From Sipunculus nudus (Eukaryota > Annelida > Sipuncula > Golfingiida > Sipunculidae), in assembly GCA_026874595.1 (NCBI GenBank), contig CM049306.1, forward strand, positions 95,965,642 to 96,029,641: a DNA stretch of 64,000 nucleotides. Reading direction: 5' to 3'. Below the pieces are notes generated by a model. It was not told the DNA's origin. It ran no database searches and saw only the letters and a list, made by a program, of their open reading frames with translations. A program made the position numbers and the translations under genes. Positions 22,584-34,929 of this stretch are shown one piece after another (position 1 is the first letter of the stretch; each line of letters starts with the position of its first letter).

Positions 22584-24438
22584 GCGAACCTGTGCAAAGC
22601 TTGGGAGTATAAATGGAGGTTTATTTTTTAAATTTAATATTGATCCTCTTTAGTCCTGCATATCTACCTTAGTCATTATGATTTCAGCAAAATGGACGTT
22701 TTGGACCTGCAAGTTTCAGACTAGGACATTTTAAAACTAGAATATGGGTAGTTGACAAGCGACTATGTGTATCCGCAGAAATCAGAGTGGGACGGGTGAA
22801 GTGAGGCTTGGATTAAGTTGCAAGGGGAATAGAGTGAGGTGTTTTGCATATTAGCATGGATGTCTGCAGCGTAAACGTGAATGTAGGTGGTGCCACCTGT
22901 AATAAAATCGAGAAAATTGTCCATGATGTATAAACCTGCAAAATTTCAGGTGGATAAGTCAAACCACTGCTGAGATATGAGTGATTTTATCCCAAGGCAG
23001 ATGAACGGATGGATGCTGTGCATAAGTGGTTGCAGGTGGCGCCACCAGTTTTGCCTATGATGAAGAGCTATGTGAGATCTATAAACATGCAAAATTTTGG
23101 CCCAATCGGTCAAACGGTTCCCGAGATATGAGCTTGGATGTCTGCAGAGTAAACCTGAATGTAGGTGGCACCACCTGTCATAAAATCAAGAGAGCTGTCC
23201 AGGATGTATAAACCTGCAAAACTTCAGGTGAAAAAGTCAAACCACTGCTGAGATATGAGTGATTTTATCCCAAGGCAGATGAACAGATGGATGCTGTGCA
23301 CAAATGGTTGCAGGTGGCACCATCATTTTTAGTGCATGTTTTAAAGCTATCAAAGGGCTACATTTGTGCAAAATTTTTAGCCTGATCGGTCAAACGGTTC
23401 CCAAGATATGTGGGTTTATGTTTGGAAACAGACGCACAAATGGATGCTGGGCAGCGAAGAAAGGTCAGAGGTCAACCAAAAATGAGGGCGCAGCAGTTCA
23501 AGTGACCTGATGATTAACCAGATTCGCTTAAAATGCAAACCAAGTTTTTTCAAACAGTTGACAGATATAGTTCCAATAACCTGGGAATTCTGCATCTAGA
23601 CATTGTGACTGGACATCTAGATGCTGTGTCTAGACACATTGTCTAGACACCCGCCAGAGCCAGGTCAGTTGCCATGGTGATGTCTTGACCCCACCTGTTT
23701 GTACTGAGTGACCTCTTGACTTGGCTGCTGAAACTCAGCATGTTGTCAAATCTGTTTTCAAACACAGAAAGCCTTTTTCAATTGGCTACAATGCTTTTTA
23801 AAGCTGTATTTACCCAATCTATTCTTATAAAACTGGCAGAACCCTACCATAGAATAATTCTTGTAAAGTTTAAGCCAATCAGCTTATCAGTTTCATCATA
23901 AATCAGTGTATAAGCTAGAAGAGTTTAAAATTACATTTTTGCTTGTAAAAAACACATCAATGTAGGTGGCGCCACCAATACCTCAATTTCAGATAAAACA
24001 TGTGACAAACATTGGTATAAAATTTGGTGATAATAGCTCTAGCCATTTCTGGGATTTTAATTTTAGTGTACTTTTTTGGAGAGATGACTAAGTTCAACCT
24101 CCTGTAACTCGGCCAAAAATCTCCAAACTGAAACCATTCGAACAAACTTGAGAAGATTGTTCAGGGATCATTTCTGTGAAATATTGGACAATTTGGCTGA
24201 ACAGTTTCGGAGAAAAAGATTTTTAAAGCTTTTTTTAGCTTTTCCCTATAAAATATAAGAAAATGCAGTTAGAGAAAAAATAAACAAAATCCAATAGAGT
24301 TTTCCAGATGACTGATTATTTGCAAAAAATTTGGTGATGCTAGCTTCTGCCGTTTTTGAGATAGCTATAGTTAATGTACAGACGCCACATGATGCACAAA
24401 ACACGCTGCCGCACCATCGCATAAGCTCACAGGTTCGC
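22584..24438 (-). mobile_element. TIR-bearing repeat family A, copy 2
   Basis: GCGAACCTGTG at 22584-22594 and CACAGGTTCGC at 24428-24438. The 23950-24440 part is the reverse complement of the start of copy 1 (16090-16560). The outer flank aacaaggcctaat next to the 22584 end recurs at the equivalent ends of copies 1 and 3. The interior has been replaced or invaded by repeat family B at 22736-23515. Confidence 0.7.
22736..23515 (+). repeat. Dispersed repeat family B, copy 2
   Basis: Starts actagaatatgggtagttgac and follows copy 1 at 12170 closely, with the same ttgcaggtggcgccac and gagatatgagcttggatgtctgcag blocks. It lies inside family A copy 2, so it is probably a nested insertion. Confidence 0.75.
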
Positions 24439-24589
24439 TAAAAATAAATTTAATAAAAGCAATGAAGCATTTATTTTATGTATTGTTTGGAGACATATTT
24501 AGACTTTGTATTAAGGTGTGGGCAGATGGCTCCTCCACAAGTGGCACACAACTATCCCTCTGAAAAAGCAGTGACAAGCCACTCCCTGT

Positions 24590-25330
24590 GCTATCCAACC
24601 ACTTGAGAAGACCTTTCCTGCTCTGACCAACCCCTGGAGAGACCTTCCTTGCTCCGACCAACCCCTGGAGCAGACTCTCCCTGCTCTGACCAAACCCTGT
24701 AATAGACATTCCTTGCTCTGACCAAACCCTGGAGCAGACCCTCCCTGCTATGACCAATCCCTGGAGTAGACATTCCCTGCTCTGACCAATCCCTGGAGCA
24801 GACCCTACCTGCTCTGACCCATCCCTGGAGTAGACATTCCCTGCTCTGTCCAATCCCTGGAGCAGACCATTATCACTCTGACTGATCCTTAGAGCAGACC
24901 CTCCCTGCTCTGACCAACCCCTGGCGTAGACATTCCCTGCTCTGACCAATCCCTGCAGCAGACCCTCCCTGCTCTGACCAACCCCTAGAGTAGACATTCC
25001 CTGCTCTGACCAACCCCTGGAGCAGACCATACTCTGACTGATCCTTAGAACAGACCCTCCCTGCTCTGACCAACCCCTGGAGCTGACCCTCCCTGCTCTG
25101 ACCAACCCCTGGAGCTGACCCTCCCTGCTCTGACCAACCCCTGGAGCTGACCCTCCCTGCTCTGACCAACCCCTGGAGTACACATTCCCTGCTCTGACCA
25201 ATCCCTGGAGCAAGCCATTATCACTCTGACTGATCCTTAAAACAGACCCTCTCAGCCTTTATCAACCCCTTGAGTAGACCCTCCTGGTTCTCACAGCCCC
25301 TTGAGCAGACCCTCCCTGTTTTATTTTTTA
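24590..25330. repeat. Minisatellite, 32-bp period
   Basis: About 22 units of the type ctctgaccaacccctggag followed by cagaccctccctg. Adjacent perfect copies at 25081-25160 give a 32-bp spacing. Because 32 is not a multiple of 3, the repeated peptide rotates through all frames. This explains the 245-codon and smaller minus-strand ORFs here. Confidence 0.9.
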
Positions 25331-26260
25331 ACTCTATCAGACCTGTTTTTCTCAGATTAAAAACTGATGCAGGGTCTGTTATTTGAGGCCAGCTGTGGAA
25401 TCATTGCCTGCTATGTACACAAAGATTACAAAACTGACCAGTGAAAAAAAAACATCATGTAAACTAATGTCTAGTCATCAGCAAGCATTTACTTAACCAA
25501 TTTGTGCAAATGAAAATATAATCATATTAAACATCTTGTAGCAGCAGTATTTTAGGGTCACAGCCTACAGATAAAACAATACTTGTAACTGAATCAACAT
25601 AATTAAATTTAATTACTAGCTTGCTTGTGTAGCTATCATTCCACAGGCAAAATGACCAAGCACAGTCACAATAGCTGAATGAACATGTCAGGAGGAATGG
25701 TGTTTATGTAATATGTTGCATAAATATGACATTTTTTAATACATACATAAAATACCTAACTGATTTCTGTATAAGAGATGCAGAATTTTTTATAGCAGAG
25801 AGTCCTATTTGTAACGTTGCATTGCATTCTGTAAGCAATACACCATTAAGTAGCACAACATACATGTTAAGTGAGTGAATTCCTAATAGGCTGGTGTGAC
25901 AATGTGTCAGTATAACATGTTATATTATCTGTTCACCACTCTACATAATATTCATCCAATATATATCATGAAACCATATTAAACAATGCCAAAATAATAA
26001 ATGCATGTCTACAGTTTCACCTAAATGTCACCATCTGTTAACACCTGGATCAGCATACATGTAGTTCCCAGGTGTCTACTCATAAAGGTATGTCAAGCCT
26101 GCCAGTCAATTTAAGTGCCGCTCTATCAAATCTCATGCAGTGACCTGGTAAATGAAATCTCCCCTGCTTGAAATATTAAATTTGGAAAAAAGACAGGTAA
26201 TATCACAGAATGCTGTTTATTTGATTCAACTGTATTCACACAGTAACATGCCTGGGCAGC
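25331..26260. other. Intergenic, nothing recognised
   Basis: AT-rich spacer between two minisatellites. No feature supported. Confidence 0.4.
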
Positions 26261-26274
26261 CTGGTTCTAGTTAT

Positions 26275-27360
26275 CAGTGAACACATATTCCACCTGTCCA
26301 TGAACACCTGTGACAGTAAAACCAGGTAGGCCTACCATCTGTCTAAAAAGACCTGTAACAGTAAAACCAGGAGCCATCTGTTCATGAACATCTCTGACAG
26401 AAAAAAACAGGTACCATCTGTCTACAAAGACCTGTGACAGTGAAACCAGGCACCATAAGCCCATGAACACCTGTGACAGTAAAACCAGGTACCATCTGTC
26501 CATGAACACCTGTGACTGTAAAACCAGGTACCATCTGTCCATGAACACCTGTGACAGTAAAACCAGACACCATAAGCCCATGAACACCTGTGACAGTAAA
26601 ACCAGGTAGGCCTACCATCTGCCTAAAAAGACCTGTAACAGTAAAACCAAGTACCATCTGTCCATGAACACCTGTGTCAGTAAAACAAGGTACCATCTGT
26701 CAATGAACACCTGTGACAGTAAAACCAGGTACCACCTGTCCATGAACACCTGTGACAGTAAAACCAGGTACCAACTGTCCATGAACACGTGACAGAAAAA
26801 CCAAGTGCCATCTGTCCATGTACGCTGGTGACAGTAAAACCAGGTACCATCTGTCTATGAACACATGTGACAGTAAAACCAGGTACCATTTGTCTATGAA
26901 CACATGTGACAGTAAAACCAGGTACCATCTCTTCATGGACATCTGTGACAGCAAAAAGAAACATACACTGTCCACAAAGACAGCAAATATGAACACTTTT
27001 ATCACATGGATCTGTGACAGCCAAAATATCATCTGTCAATGAAGACCTGTGACAGGAAAACCTAAAACCCATCTGTCCTGATAAAGACATGTGAAAGTAA
27101 AACCAGTTAGCATCTTTCTACAACAAACCTGTGACAGTAAAACCAGGTGCCACTTGTCTATAAAGACCTGTGACAGTAAAACCAGGTGCCACTTGTCTAC
27201 AAAGACCTGTGACAATAAAACCAGGTAACATTTTACCATACACTGTCCATACTATCTGTCCATTCACTGTCCATAAAGACCTTTGTCAGTAAAATAAGAT
27301 GTGATCTGTTCACCTGTGACAGTAAAACAAAATACCATCGGTCCATGAAGACCTGTGAAA
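26275..27360. repeat. Minisatellite, 39-bp period
   Basis: About 27 units of the type ctgtgacagtaaaaccaggt followed by accatctgtccatgaacac. The clean copies at 26460-26780 are 39 bp apart, so the unit is 13 codons and stays open in several frames. The minus-strand peptide is VHGQMVPGFTVTG repeated. Units are contiguous with no unique spacers, so this is not a CRISPR-like array. Confidence 0.9.
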
Positions 27361-28515
27361 GAAGGACTCTGTGTCCATTGCCTGGAATGCCTCTAACTGA
27401 ATGTCCTTTTACCTGCTGCCTGTGTTGTCATGACAGTGTGACTGTGCCCATGGAAGAATGCCTTTGTGTATATCCAAATACCATCCACCTTTCAAACGAT
27501 CATGCTGCAAGGCCCATGCAGATGTCACTGACCATGCCTGGTCAAAAAGCCCAGACACTGATACAACTTGAAGGCACAAGACAGTTTGTCGAAACACTGT
27601 CCCAAGTTGACAGCCAGTGATGTCATCATTCTATCTGTCTACAAGTAATCTAATCTTCAGCCTCAAAGATTTTTGAATCTGTGAGGTATCAATGAGATAT
27701 TCAGTGAAACAGGATAAAGGAACGGGTGAGAGGGTATCGCTAAGCTCAGTCATGGTATGTCCCTGTACATAATAACTACACAAGCAGTGGAAATATCTAA
27801 CAAATTACCATGTAATAATGAATGGGAAGCATGCTTGAATATACCAGCATGATACAAACAGGGCTGCTTGAAAAGACATTATTCATCCTGAAAAATAAAC
27901 ATTTCTTCTACATATACTAAGGTATACCAGATTGTTCATGGACTGTCACAGTGATATACTGCTGTAAGTTTTCTCAGCAGCGACCCACAAAACAAACACT
28001 TCAGCTAATCTCTCGGGGTTAGACAAAATCTCTCATACTTGACATAAGCTGTCTGTGTGCTTATCGTATGTCAGGGAATTTATCAGAAGCAGTGAGTTAT
28101 ATACAAAATATATAAAGGTGCCAAAAGGCAGCACTGTTAATGAAAACACTAATAAATGGGAAACAAAACCACAGTGAAACCTCCCTCCTGAACATGTTAA
28201 AGTAGAGAACTAAGGATACACAAAATCACTTCAAACAGGTAATGATGATACACAGCATGTATTAATAACTGGACATAATTAAGATGTGTCCTTTCATGAA
28301 AACAAGGGCATGTCCATTGAAATATGTATAAACAGAGATGTATCCATATAACTAGATGTGAGATATGTCCTAAACTAATGTGAGATATATCAATTCCTGA
28401 ATATATGGATAAAACTGAATATGAATGGGTCAATAACTGATTATATACAGTACCTCATGAACTGACTACATGATAGATGTGAACAACTGAGTGTAAAAAC
28501 ATAATTATTTAAAGC
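27361..28515. other. Intergenic or distal 3' flank of the alpha-2/delta gene
   Basis: No coding pattern that I trust. The 91-codon plus ORF at 27345-27620 begins inside the minisatellite and has no recognisable domain. Confidence 0.35.
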
Positions 28516-28521
28516 TTTATT
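28516..28521 (-). terminator. Candidate alpha-2/delta polyadenylation signal
   Basis: On the minus strand this is AATAAA, the first such hexamer I find downstream of the stop codon at 29516. It would give a 3' UTR of about 1 kb. Position alone supports it. Confidence 0.3.
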
Positions 28522-29157
28522 ACTGACTTTATAAAGTGTGTCCGTGACTAATTTTGTTGAGCGCATGCAGTAAGATGTGACATAAAGTTTGGCCGGACCA
28601 GGACTGTGTTCAAACTGGGAGGTTTCACTTTGTGTATATATAAATAACATGTATATTATATAATGATATGATTTGTGATTTGATATAAAGAATAATGTAC
28701 ACCATGAAGGCCAAGTCACCAAGTGAACACATACAACACTGTTATATACATATAAAAACTTGTCTTTACACAACTACAGGCTGAGCTAGCACTTTGTAAG
28801 CCTCAATATCCACTAAAATGCTGGTGAATAATTTTCAATCCCCATTGTATATACAAATAATCACAGGACCCAGGGCCTGGCCATATGTTGAAGGTTGACC
28901 AATGTCAAATTAACTATGCATGGTCTCCTATGTCCTATTCTATCACTACTAGTTACAGTGCAAGATCTTCTGAGCCTTGCATTTCTCATAGGTATTTTAA
29001 TATATATATATATTATCATTATTATAATAATAATTATTATTATTACCATCATATTTACACAAAATTTGAGACTATATACAAAATTAGGCACAAATTATGT
29101 ACAGTCAGTGATAACACAAATAGTTTGTGGCCCCACCATCGTGATGTTTTCACTACA

Positions 29158-29171
29158 GCGCCCTCTACAGG
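29158..29171 (-). promoter_or_regulatory. CTCF-like motif (weaker)
   Basis: The minus strand reads CCTGTAGAGGGCGC, matching the vertebrate CTCF core CCASYAGRKGGCRS at all but the third base. It lies about 140 bp from the next candidate. Confidence 0.25.
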
Positions 29172-29306
29172 CTAGTGAAGATACCTCCACCTTGTGAGCA
29201 CCATAGCAGAAGCAGTTAACTAAACGATACGTGGCATCCTTTCTTGAATCCCTCTGTAACAACATACATCATACATTTCTCAACACTGTCCTTTGTGCCA
29301 AGCTCC

Positions 29307-29320
29307 TCGCCCCCTGGTGG
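29307..29320 (-). promoter_or_regulatory. CTCF-like motif at the 3' end of the alpha-2/delta gene
   Basis: The minus strand reads CCACCAGGGGGCGA, matching 13 of 14 positions of the core CCASYAGRKGGCRS. It is about 200 bp past the stop codon, between two convergent genes. Confidence 0.35.
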
Positions 29321-29515
29321 CGAGTCAGGCAGTTATAATGATTAGTTTTATAGTTTTCTGACACAACCCTGGCAGACCTCATTTCCCTTTGTCCTGTATA
29401 ACATCCTTACGACGGATCTGTTCATTCAACAACACAAACACGCAGATCTTCTGACTCTTCTTGAAGTGGATGTGTCTGGGAACACAGGCTACCCTCGTAA
29501 TGGTGTTTTGTCTTG

Positions 29516-29617
29516 TCAGTGCAAGTGATACGATCCACATAACAGCAGCAAAGCCAGCAAGGTGAGTAGTAAGGAGGGCCTCAGACCTGTACCTCGACCA
29601 CACTTGGACGAATCTTC
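29516..29617 (-). CDS. Alpha-2/delta last coding exon with GPI-type tail
   Basis: Acceptor attaattacag, then 33 codons and TGA at 29518-29516. It starts EDSSKCGRG and continues with an uninterrupted hydrophobic run LLLTLLALLLLCG near the end, followed by SYHLH. A C-terminal hydrophobic stretch with almost no tail fits the GPI-anchor signal known for this family. Phase 0 at the start. Confidence 0.9.
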   Translation of the reverse strand, partial: EDSSKCGRGTGLRPSLLLTLLALLLLCGSYHLH

Positions 29618-32600
29618 CTGTAATTAATATTGTACAATGTAAGTTTTAAAACATGTTAATATAAATTCTCATTGCCTTTTTTGTTCATATAGTAATTATG
29701 TTAAATATTCTGGTCTCATTCTCATGCCCCAACTCTCAGTGGTAACATCTGGTGCAAAAGACCATTTTATTTAAAAATATCCAGCTCTCAGCAAACAATC
29801 AAGGGCTAATTTTGTGCCCTCTATCTTAATAGTATCTTTAGCTACAAAACCAAACTACCTATGAACTTTATCCATCTGGACTTGGTTGTCATGGCAACTA
29901 CAGTCAAGTACCACTGAACATAGAAAACAAGGAGACTACTGATGTTGGTCTTCTTTCAATCAATATATAACAATTTCACAAATATCTGTTGTTAATTTAT
30001 TTAAAAACTTTTCATTTTCTCTTAATTCAATGTTTAATGCTGCAATAAGAAGATGACAGAAACCAGCAGATTGGAGTTTTTAAACATCTGACTTGAATGT
30101 TATTGTCCTGAATATCTCTAAATGACACATACATGCACATCACCTGCTGTCCACCTGTTTTTTGCAGATAATTTTCTTAAAAAATTATATTTTTGAATAA
30201 ATTCCAAGAAAACTACATATGGAAGTGACAACCTTATATGGCAATTAAAATTTTTACAATAAACCACCAGTTTATGTTTCACAACTTTTTACGTCTCATC
30301 ACAATGATCTTGCAGGTATGATGTGTCCCTGCATGAGTAGCCATTTTTGTTTTAGCTGGTTATATTTTAGAGTGTTTACATGACATCATCCAAGCAGCAG
30401 CTGTCAACTGATGTTGGTTTTGCATATGATGAATGACCTCAACTAATGTGTTAAGTGGGTCTTTTATGTTGTAAATTGTAGACTGATTTCTCATATTTTC
30501 AAACAATTCTGTTCCTTAGATAAGGTGTAATGCAGGTTTTTATTTATCTTGTTGAAAAATAGGTCCTTTAATCCTCTACACTACACTATAATTGTTTCCC
30601 TTGAAATGAACCGAATAAAAATTTCCATAGAAAAAACCTGGTGGTCATGAGAGGATGAAACAGACTATAAACATATTAACTTCACATCATAAAAGACATC
30701 ATATTTCTACAAGTCCAAAACATATGTTTGGGTGTATTAAACCTGAAGATGCAGCAGTACTAAAATTATTCCTAAAGCTAAGATTCAATTTGCATTGAAT
30801 GCCTATCTGACATGTGGAATGTGGACTGAAAAAAAATTGACTATTAAGTAATGTGAGATTCCATATGGGTGTATCTGAAAAAAAATGATTGCTATATTTA
30901 GCAATTTTTTTCCAGTTCAAGATGGTTTAACCTGAAAAGACACACAGAAAATAAGCATTTTGCTGTGCTGGTACTAGGGCTGAAACGGGTACAAAATTCT
31001 GGACTCAAGTACCCGAAAAGCACTACCCGACTCAGACTCGAGTACTCGTTACCATGGCAAATAACGCTGTAAAGATAAAACGGACATCTTCTGTCAATGC
31101 AAAATATGCATTAATTTCACTTCGTGACGGCCTAACTTTATCCCAACGAAGGAATAGATAAAAATACTAAAATAAAATAAAAAATCTATTCGAAACTTCA
31201 AAGCAAATAAATGCAGGCTAAGTCCCTTCCAAATATGCTGCGATAATGAATATAAATAGGCCTACAGACTGCCCGTAAATTTGCAGTAATATTTAAATAT
31301 GCATGTACATACACGAGTACTCGAGTCCAAATTTTGGACTCCAGTACTCGGTAAGTATTACTCGGACTCGAGTACTCGAGTACTCCTTTCAGCCCTAGCT
31401 GGTACATATGAAATCTCTCAACAAGCATTCCACATTCTGTGCATATTGAATCTTAGCAGACTTATAGCAGAAGACCTTTTCTATTCAATTTGTCAGTTAG
31501 TGTTTGTGTGTATGTATGTGTTTGTGTGCACAATGGCCTGAAAAATCTTACATTTTCATGTGTCCAGTGACATTCCTTGGGTCTGCGACGGTAGATTTCT
31601 GTCTGAAGCCTCTCGCACGTCTTAGATTCATTTAGTTCTAGTGATCACTGTTAAGGTCAATATTTACCATCAGAGTCAAAGTTAAGTCTCAGCTCTATAA
31701 TATATCTTAATATTTATTGAAGGAGAAACCAATGTACCTATAGACAAATTCCCTGTCACTAAAATACACAAACAGAAAGTAAACATATGGAAAAAATATC
31801 AACAAATTATCCCCTACAAAAAATCAGCAAATCAACAGTTTCTTTATAAGTGAAGTCTTGTAAGGCCATTGACTTACTTATACAATATCAATACCATGTA
31901 CAAATCTTTAGAACATATCAGAAATAGATGCACACATATAGCATCAAAATATAGACATGCACACATGTAATATTTCTGATTAGATCAATAGATAGCTAGT
32001 TTCTTTAGTAAAATCAGATATACACTAGAATATCAGCAGAAGCTGACAAAAGCCCTCAGCCAAAAGAACAGTGTTTAGAGGTGGTAACAGTAACAAGTAC
32101 TAAATATCTGTTCTCACATGGATGTATATCTGTACATATCTCAGTTATAAATTTAAAATTGTTATTACCATGATTAAAAACAATCCACCAAATGCTTCCT
32201 GAAAAATGAGCTTTGATGTTTTATTCTATTATAAGCTCTGTGACCTTGAAAAGTAGGTCAAGGTCACCCATCTTTGAACTTGATTGAGATTTTGTTGATA
32301 TACATCTTTACCAAAGAAATAAAATTCCTATTGTGAATCCTTTCAAAGATATCCTGCTCACAAGGCCAAAGTTGAAAAATCCAAGAAAAATTCATTTAAA
32401 ATCAGAAATTGTAGGTGGCGCCCCCAAACTTGTGCAACAGTTACAGACCATCAGTCCCTATGATCATAGTAAGTATTGTGAAAATCCACCCAATGGTTCC
32501 TGAGAAATAAGCTTCTAAATGTTTTTTCTATAATCAGCTCTAAAACGTAGAAAAATAGGTCAAGGTCACCCATCTTCGAACTTGACCGAGATTTAGTCAA

Positions 32601-34862
32601 TATACATCTTCACTGAAAAAATAAAATTCCTACGGTGAATCCTTTTAGAGATATCCCACTCACAAGGCCAAAGTTGAAAAATCCGATAAAAATTCATTAA
32701 AAATCAGAAATTGTAGGTGGCGCTACCAAACTTGTGTAGCATGCAGGTACAGATTATCAGTCCCAATAATCATAGCAAGTTTTGTGAAAATCCACCAAAT
32801 GGTTCCTGAGTAATAATCATCTAAGTGTTTTTCTATAATCAGCTCTAAAATGTAGAAAAATAGGTCAAGGTCACCCATCTTCGAACTTGACCAAGATTTT
32901 GTCAATATACATCTTTACCGAGGAAATAAAATTCTGATGGTGAATCCTTTTCAAGATATCCAGCTCACATGGTAAAAGTTAACGTACGCGGACAGACAGC
33001 TTGGGTGACGACAATAGCCCATCAGCCTAAGGGCTGAGGGCTAATAAAAGTATACATGTAAAATAACAAACATTTAGACTATGTATGTCCAAAACTCCAA
33101 ATCCATAAATATATCCGATTTCATGGAGGATTACACAAAAAAAAGTAAAAAAACATATTTCCATTGTGCTTCTCATTGTGGTCCTCACTATACATATTAT
33201 ATAAACTCTGTCCCAGGTAAGGATCGTTTTTATGACTATATATCTCTGCAAAGTTTGTTAAAGCAATTAAACTTCATTTTACTTCCAACAATTTAGTTTT
33301 CTTTTTCGACATTCTGTAACAAAAGGATATGTTCTTTGGGGGTGAGCTTGATTGGTCCCTCGGTGATACACTGGCAGGTGTTGTCACGGACCAGCAGCAG
33401 CATGTTTGTGTGCGGGATGTTGTGCGCGTAGTACGATCTGAAACAGGGTTGTATAATCACAGGCTAATTAACACCACTGTACTGCTACATATTTAGTCAG
33501 TAACAAGCAAAAGACTGTCAACACATCTGATCTGATAACGATTTACCTCTCTGGTCTCAGCACTGTCACACCTTGTAAAGAATCCCCTGGGATTAAACAG
33601 CGGCTAACACCCATACAATATTGAGGACATATGTGAATATTTCATATTATTAAATACAGACAAAACCCCTTTATTACATGTGTATCTTTCTGGGAAACAT
33701 AAGTATATTATTCACCCAAGAAAATAATATTGCCAACTACAGTCTGTTTCACCAGTTGGTGCCCAATGAAATTTGGCGATTATTCTCTTAAACTTAAATA
33801 TTAATAATTATCACATAATTTGACACTAAAGTTGATGAGGGAGCAAAGGCCAAATATGAGATGTAAAACTACATAACAATAACCATTATTTACATTTTGC
33901 AACCTGTTTCTTGTGAATCTTTCGGCCAAGTGACCTGGTGTCACATTTTTTAGAATATTTATGACACTTAACAACCAATCAGCAGCTTTTAAATAAAGTT
34001 GTTTGAGCATGTGACCAGTGACCTTGGCTTTCAACAATTTGGTTGAGATATTGATTTTAGTGAATTCCAAAAATATTTTATAATGTATAGTTTTGGTTTT
34101 CTTCTATAGTCTATAAGGCCTATTCCTTATTCCTCCATTGCAGTGTACTTTCTGAATCTGATCTTTGAAATTAAGAAAAGATAAACAAAATTCAAAGGGC
34201 TCCCCCCGGTTGAAAATACTGTAATACCATTTGATAGTGTCTCTGCATTTAATTTATTCCTTGCTTTAATGAACATGAGAATAAATTGATAATATTGTGA
34301 TTTCCTCATCTACTGTATCAGTAAACAATTTTGAAACCACAAAATCACAAGTTTAAAAGTTTGCAAATTATATCCACAATTAAAGGGGTGTTGACACATA
34401 TTAATTAAATTGTTAATCTAACCTCAGGCCAATATGCCTACAAACTAACATTTGTACTGCCAAAATCATCTAGTCAACAATTATCCATTTACAGGTATAT
34501 GATAAAACTACACCAAAAACTAATTTACTGAGAATTTTAAACATACAACGTAAAACTTGAAGATTATTTTCTCCCCTTCACTTTTTGGCCTATTTTGTTA
34601 ATGCTACAGGTATCAATTTTTTCAAGTACATGTATATTGATAAACCTACAAGAAATATGAGGGGTCAGTATAGATATGAGAGTGGACAGGTCTACTGAAA
34701 ACAACACAGACATTAGGCAGACCTTTAATCTGCATTTTACATACATGAAATATGTAGCATTTGCACATAAATAGATATAAGTTTTGTGAGTAAATTAAAA
34801 TATATGCAAATAGAAAACACCTTGTATATGATGTAACAACAAATATTGTCAGACAGATATTT

Positions 34863-34929
<67 letters not shown>

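Noticed and set aside
24476-25213. 245-codon minus ORF with LQGLVRAG-type repeats
   Set aside because: It is the 32-bp minisatellite read through rotating frames, with no start context or domain.
26267-27239. ORFs of 104-137 codons with VHGQMVPGFTVTG repeats
   Set aside because: The 39-bp minisatellite is 13 codons and gives open frames by its period alone. A CRISPR array was also considered and dismissed because there are no unique spacers.
29379-29603. 74-codon minus ORF with a hydrophobic stretch
   Set aside because: It overlaps the last alpha-2/delta exon in another frame. The real frame gives KCGRGTGLRPS and the GPI-type tail with a stop at 29516.
33300-33331. In-frame extension of the NIPHTN exon to a stop (ILLLQNVEKEN)
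   Set aside because: It would end the protein before the conserved YRRRP and GPI segments. The U12 donor ATATCCTTTT lies exactly where the homology stops.
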